From Congeria kusceri (lineage: Eukaryota > Mollusca > Bivalvia > Myida > Dreissenidae), in the NCBI GenBank assembly GCA_027627225.1, contig CM051028.1, forward strand, positions 21,778,201-21,842,200: DNA of 64,000 nt, read 5' to 3'. A program made the translations under genes and the position numbers. Below, in pieces: positions 59,076-64,000 of the stretch (positions within the stretch are counted from its first letter, which is position 1; each line of letters opens with the position of its first letter). The notes beneath the pieces were generated by a model. The model searched no databases. It was given only the letters and a program-made list of their open reading frames with translations, and was not told the DNA's origin.

Positions 59076-61213
59076 AACAGTGAAACATCAAAAAGGCTTG
59101 TGAACGTATTTACTGAGAAAAGTGAGCGTGTTGATACGTTCCCTATACTGGTGTAATTATTACCGATGTGTCCATGGTACACAATCTCTCGAAGTGGAAG
59201 CCTTATGAAGGACTGTGGAATTGGTTGTTGTTTTTATTTCTGAAAATATCTACCATCACAAACAGTGCTATCGTGGACTTATATCGGTGACAATATTGTG
59301 TGGAACATTTTCTTCCTTTGAACGTTACTAGCTACTTCGTTGCCAGAATAGAGACCATTTTCTATTGAAAAATATCTCATTTTTTAAATTTATAATGTAT
59401 TTTTATTTGTATATATTGCACCGGATTCCAATAATTTGTGTGTTAACTGATTCACATTTGAACAAAATGATCCATAATTTGACATCTAAAGTCTAATATA
59501 TGAAGCTATGTTCTCTGTGTATGTAGTTAACAATGATCATGTTTTAGTTACTTGCACTTACACAATATGAACTTAATCATTTGTATTTGCAGCTTCCTGG
59601 CTCAGGTTCCCTGATGTCACAATGGCAACATTTATAACTTATTCTAGACGAATCATCATGGACTTTTGAGAAAAACAAAACAGTTTATCAGTTAAAGTTT
59701 TCACAAGAACACACAGGTCCAGGAAACTATATTGCACGAGAAGAATTTCCAACAACAATCATCAAGATTACAGTGCTTCTGTCCTTGGATTGAACACTTT
59801 TAATTTAATGATCTGCATCATTGTGCCCATTTTGACAAAAGTTTTGATGTACACTTTTCAGTATCATCTTTTATTTATATTAATACTTGATAATTTTTGA
59901 AAATGTTGCTTTGACAGCAATTAAATGTTACCATGCTTAAGTAAGTTTTTTTCATGGATTATTATATGAACAAAATAAATTATTACATAGCTATTTATTA
60001 TTTAATATTGGTTAAATATTATTCACATTATTAACTCAACAACATTAACTAAATACATTGTATACAAATGTTAAATATATTTTTTGCAATACTACAACAT
60101 GCAATTACAATATTTTGTTTTAAATTTGCTGATACACTTTGAGTAACTATTGAGTTAAATTGCAAAAAGTTAGGTGTTTCAGTTTTTAATTTTATCCCAA
60201 AATTACTTGTAAAGCTCCTAAACATTTATTTTTAACTTAATCAAGTAAGAAATTTGATTAAACTAGAGTTTGTGACAATGTTAGTTTTAATATGTCGGAT
60301 AAATAATATTTTACAAATAACTGTTGCCAATTCTTAACCCACCCTTCCATACTTCATTGATCAGCATATATTTCCAGACCAGTTAGAAATGGTAAACGTT
60401 GATAGTTTTGCATTGTTTATTTGTAGTAACAATAAAATTAATTTTGGAGGGTCACATACACTTGAACAATAATCCAGAATTCACTTTGAAGTTGAAAGCA
60501 CATTTTATAAAAGTGTTAGAATTTGTTTTCAGAGGGGGTACTTTAACATTTTGCTTATTTGTCAATATATGATTGCTGTTAACATCACAAAGTTGTGTAT
60601 TTTATGTATAATTATGATAATGTATAGTCTATTTTAATTGTATATAAATGGAAATAAATGTATTTTTAAACTACATAAAAAGATAAATGCTAGATCAACA
60701 GAAACTAAAACTTCTTGTGTTTTACCCTTAGTAATTTGTTAACCTCGACAACTGTTGTTACAGGCTTAATTTTAAATGATTTTATTCTTTGCAACACAAG
60801 CATGTCAGTATGTTTTTATGTAAATACTAGGTTAAAAGATGGTTGGACAATTCATTCAGTTATTGGATGTCATGAGTCCTGCATGTTGGCATTTGTGTCC
60901 ACTATAGTTTTCTTTGACGACTGTTTTCCGAGTGACTCTAATACATAATTATAGTAACAATGTTTAGTATTTAGTTGTATTAGTTGTCTTAAATAATAGT
61001 TTATGTCACCAAGCTGTTATTGGAATCAGAACAGAATTTATGAAGTTTTGTGACATGTTCAGTTGTGATATGTACTAAAAACAGAATTTGCACGTTACTG
61101 TACTAGGTTTTCAAAACTGACCCCTGTATACTTAAGCTGCAAATATTTCTGTTATACGACAGTGAAAGTTCATACTTCTGGTATTTCATTTGCAAAAGTA
61201 TGTACATAATTTT
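58568..61213 (+). repeat. Large tandem duplication, copy 1 (2646 bp)
   Basis: Begins aataaagggccataactctt and ends gtatgtacataatttt. The next base starts copy 2 with the same aataaagggccataactctg. The copies differ by scattered substitutions and small indels. Confidence 0.93.
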
Positions 61214-63098
61214 AATAAAGGGCCATAACTCTGTCAAAATTTAGTAGTTTGTAACCAAAGTCGAACTTGACCTGTATTTTATGATGCTACATAAGTATAC
61301 CAAGAATTATTTGAATATGTCAAGCCATTCTTGAGTTATTGTCTGGAAATAATGTTTTTAGGGAATTTTAAGTCGATAAGGGGCCATAACGCTGTCAAAA
61401 TTTAGTGGTTTATAACCAATATCATACTTGACCTGTATTCTATGATTTTAAACATGTGTACCAAAAATTATTTGTATATGTCAAGCCTTTCTAGAGTTAT
61501 CATCCGGAAACCATGATTTTAGGGAATTTTAAGTCGAAAAGGGGTAATCGTGGTTTGTAACCAACATCACAAGAACACACAGGTCCAGGAAACTATATTG
61601 CACGAGAAGAATTTCCAACAACAATCATCAAGATTACAGTGCTTCTGTCCTTGGATTGAACACTTTTAATTAAATGATCTGCATCATTGTGCCCATTTTG
61701 ACAAAAGTTTTGATGTACACTTTTCAGTATCATCTTTTATTTATATTAATACTTGATAATTTTTGAAAATGTTGCTTTGACAGCAATTAAATGTAACCAT
61801 GCTTAAATTTAAGTAAGTTTTTTTCATGGATTATTATATGAACAAAATAAATTATTACATAGTTATTTATTATTTAATATTGGTTAAATATTATTCACAT
61901 TATTAACTCAACAACATTAACTAAATACATTGTATACAAAATGTTAAATATATTTTTTGCAATACAACAACATGCAATTACAACATTTTGTTTTAAATTT
62001 GCTGATACACTTTGAGTAACTATTGAGTTAAATTGCAAAAAGTTAGGTGTTTCAGTTTTTAATTTTATCCCAAAATTACTTGTAAAGCTCCTAAACATTT
62101 ATTTCAACTTAATCAAGTAAGAAATTTGATTAAACTAGAGTTTGTGACAATGTTAGTTTTAATATGTCGGATAAATAATATTTTACAAATAACTGTTGCC
62201 AATTCTTAAACCCACCCTTCCATACTTCATTGATCAGCATATATTTCCAGACGAGGTAGAAATGGTAAACGTTGATAGTTTTGCATTGTTTATTTGTAGT
62301 AACAATAAAATTAATTTTGGAGGGTCACATACACTTGAACAATAATCCAGATTTCACTTTGAAGTTGAAAGCACATTTTATAAAAGTGTTAGAATTTGTT
62401 TTCAGAGGGGGTACTTTAACATTTTGCTTATTTGTCAATATATGATTGCTGTTAACATCACAAAGTTGTGTATTTTATGTATAATTATGATAATGTATAG
62501 TCTATTTTAATTGTAATTAAATGGAAATAAATGTATTTTTAAACTACATAAAAACATATATGCTAGATCAACAGAAACTAAAACTTTTCAGCTCTTCTTG
62601 TGTTCTACCCTTAATAATTTGTTAACCTCGACAACTGTTGTTACAGGCTTAATTTTAAATGATTTTATTCTTTGCAACACAAGCATGTCAGTATATTTTT
62701 ATGTAAATACTAGGTTAAAAGATAGTTGGACAATTCATTCAGTTATTGGATGTCATGGGTCTGCATGTTGGCATTTGTGTCCACTATAGTTTTCTTTGAC
62801 GACTGTTTTCCAAGTGACTCTAATACTTAATTATAGTAACAATGTTTAGTATTTAGTTGTATTAGTTGTCTTAAATAATAGTTCAAGTCACCAAGCTGTT
62901 ATTGGAATCAGAATAGAATTTATGAAGTTTTGTGACATGTTCAGTTGTGACATATACTAAAAACAGCATTTGGCACGTTACTGTACTAGGTTTTCAAAAC
63001 TGACCCCTGTATACTTAAGCTGCAAATATTTCTGTTATATGATGGTGAAAGTTCATACTTTTTTGGTATTTCATTTGCATAAGTATGTTCATAATTTT
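61214..63098 (+). repeat. Large tandem duplication, copy 2 (1885 bp, internally deleted)
   Basis: Matches copy 1 from 58568 to about 58921, then jumps at accaacatcacaagaacac to the sequence at 59701 and continues to ttcataatttt. About 780 bp of copy 1 (58922-59700) are absent. Only a few bases of overlap at the junction suggest microhomology-type deletion, or insertion into copy 1 later. Confidence 0.92.
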
Positions 63099-63666
63099 GG
63101 TGGGCTCAATTCACCTATATCCTTTACCTATGTGATCACAACTGACTTTAAAGTATGGACACTCATTTTCAAGTTAGTTGAATTCGTCCTTATTTTCGAT
63201 AGGGGTACTGTACATATTTTAATGTTTTTCTTAATATTCTTTATATAAACATCACACAGTTGTTATTATTCTGCTTATAAATGTCCATGCAACTGTTATG
63301 AAGTTAAAAATATGCTGAAAATAAAAAACATGAACGTGTTTTGTGGCTTTTTCTAATATGACATCATGTCCGCTTGAGCAATTTTTTTGTCCAAGGGGGT
63401 GGCATTACTAAAATGCCAGTAACTTCTTGATTACACGGTAAAAAGTCTTTAAATTTTCAAATACAGTGTCTTATTGATTGTAGATTATGATGAAAAAAAA
63501 TTTAAACACATTTGTGATCATGACCATTAGTGTGTGAGTACCTTAATTTTAAAACAACACTGTTTTTTCTCCTGTCATATTACACCAATGGTTTGAAGAA
63601 CAACAATACAAATTTCAAAATGCACCCAGAATGCAAACTAGCGAGTAACACTGCTTGGTATGTTAC

Positions 63667-63739
63667 CTGTCCCGTAGACTGACACTCCGGAATGGTAGAC
63701 TCCTACGCCGATATGTGATGTGTACTCGTTGATCCAGTA
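63667..63739 (-). CDS. DESI2: DESI2-type isopeptidase, catalytic-histidine exon (5' exon outside window)
   Basis: 73-nt exon; acceptor tgatttcag at 63740, donor gtaaca at 63666. It reads [18 protein letters not shown], then VSVYGT plus one base, matching human DESI2 ([23 protein letters not shown]). The histidine of YHSG is the catalytic histidine that pairs with the cysteine of NCNHF. The start exon (about 15 residues including NVYDM in the human protein) is not visible up to the window end, so the gene is partial. DESI proteins are small (human DESI2 is 194 residues), act on SUMO or ubiquitin conjugates and are mainly cytosolic. The four exons here code for 197 residues. Confidence 0.94.
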
Positions 63740-64000
63740 CTGAAATCATACACAAGTATAGATAACCATCAAATTCATGGCATGAACTGATTTTGCCAAT
63801 AATAAAAAATCTTATTTTTTATAAAGTCAGCAAAATTATTACACAACAAGATTCTGTGTTTGATAAACACACATGCCCCTGTGATAAACACACATGCCCC
63901 CGGTTTGTGCTGGATAGATAATTTCTTAGTCCAAATTAGGTCAAGGTCAAAGTGATGTTGGGTGATATGGGTGGATTGGGAACGGTCATAAGTAACAACT
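63740..64000 (-). other. DESI2 intron, start exon not found
   Basis: AT-rich. Near 63865-63900 a short direct repeat (gataaacacacatgcccc) occurs twice. No exon that could supply the DESI2 start was seen. Confidence 0.5.

Larger units (their letters stand above)
57438..63666 (-). other. 6.2-kb DESI2 intron 1-2, dominated by a tandem duplication
   Basis: Contains a truncated double-hairpin element (57600-57762), a ~160-bp tandem family (58200-59075) and the 2.65-kb duplication (58568-63098). No exon-like sequence in between; the repeated small frames at 60715 and 62598 are the two copies of one chance frame. Confidence 0.6.

Noticed and set aside
60715..62789. Two similar small proteins (LLTSTTVVTGLILNDFILCN) suggesting a gene family
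   Set aside because: They are the two copies of one chance frame in the tandem duplication; differing lengths and no domain.

Overview
This window is animal nuclear DNA. It is visibly AT-rich. The coding sequence is split into small exons with GT-AG borders, the introns run to several kilobases, and repeats fill most of the non-coding space. The repeat types (short inverted-repeat elements, 'agctcacctgagcacgaagtgctc' style elements, double-hairpin elements, minisatellites) together with the gene sequences suggest a lophotrochozoan, most likely a bivalve mollusc. A dreissenid mussel is my best guess from memory of the repeat style, and I cannot test it here.

Three conserved genes and one damaged gene can be read. 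(1) About 564-3214, minus strand: a BTB/POZ gene with a BACK-like second half, broken by three apparent single-base frameshifts. (2) About 11993-24580, minus strand: a PPM1A/PPM1B-type PP2C protein phosphatase. Four exons are firm and two tiny 3' exons are proposed; all six join in frame to give a 394-residue protein. (3) About 35426-45547, plus strand: a glucuronosyltransferase of the B3GAT family, closest to B3GAT3 (GlcAT-I). Five exons are visible; the first coding exon with the membrane anchor was not found. (4) About 55442-63739, minus strand: a DESI2-type (PPPDE) cysteine isopeptidase. Four exons are visible and the first coding exon lies beyond the right edge. PPM1 and B3GAT are divergent; B3GAT and DESI2 are convergent. 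The genes belong to unrelated pathways (phosphatase signalling, proteoglycan linker synthesis, SUMO or ubiquitin-like deconjugation) and nothing indicates that they act together.

The remainder is repeat biology. There are four minisatellites (29-bp at 5.6 kb, 30-bp at 38.4 kb, 64-bp x14 in a B3GAT intron, 100-bp x4 that starts inside the last B3GAT exon and copies its stop codon). There is a perfect 107-bp-arm hairpin at 4.1 kb, a 5'-truncated LINE nested inside another repeat at 32-34 kb, many short inverted-repeat elements (one carrying a tRNA-like sequence with TTAA at both ends), and a 2.65-kb tandem duplication in DESI2 intron 1 whose second copy has lost 780 bp. I saw no operon, CRISPR array or prokaryotic system. 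No clearly new gene system is evident; the most unusual features are the coding-end minisatellite, the tRNA-bearing inverted-repeat element and the nested or duplicated repeat structures.
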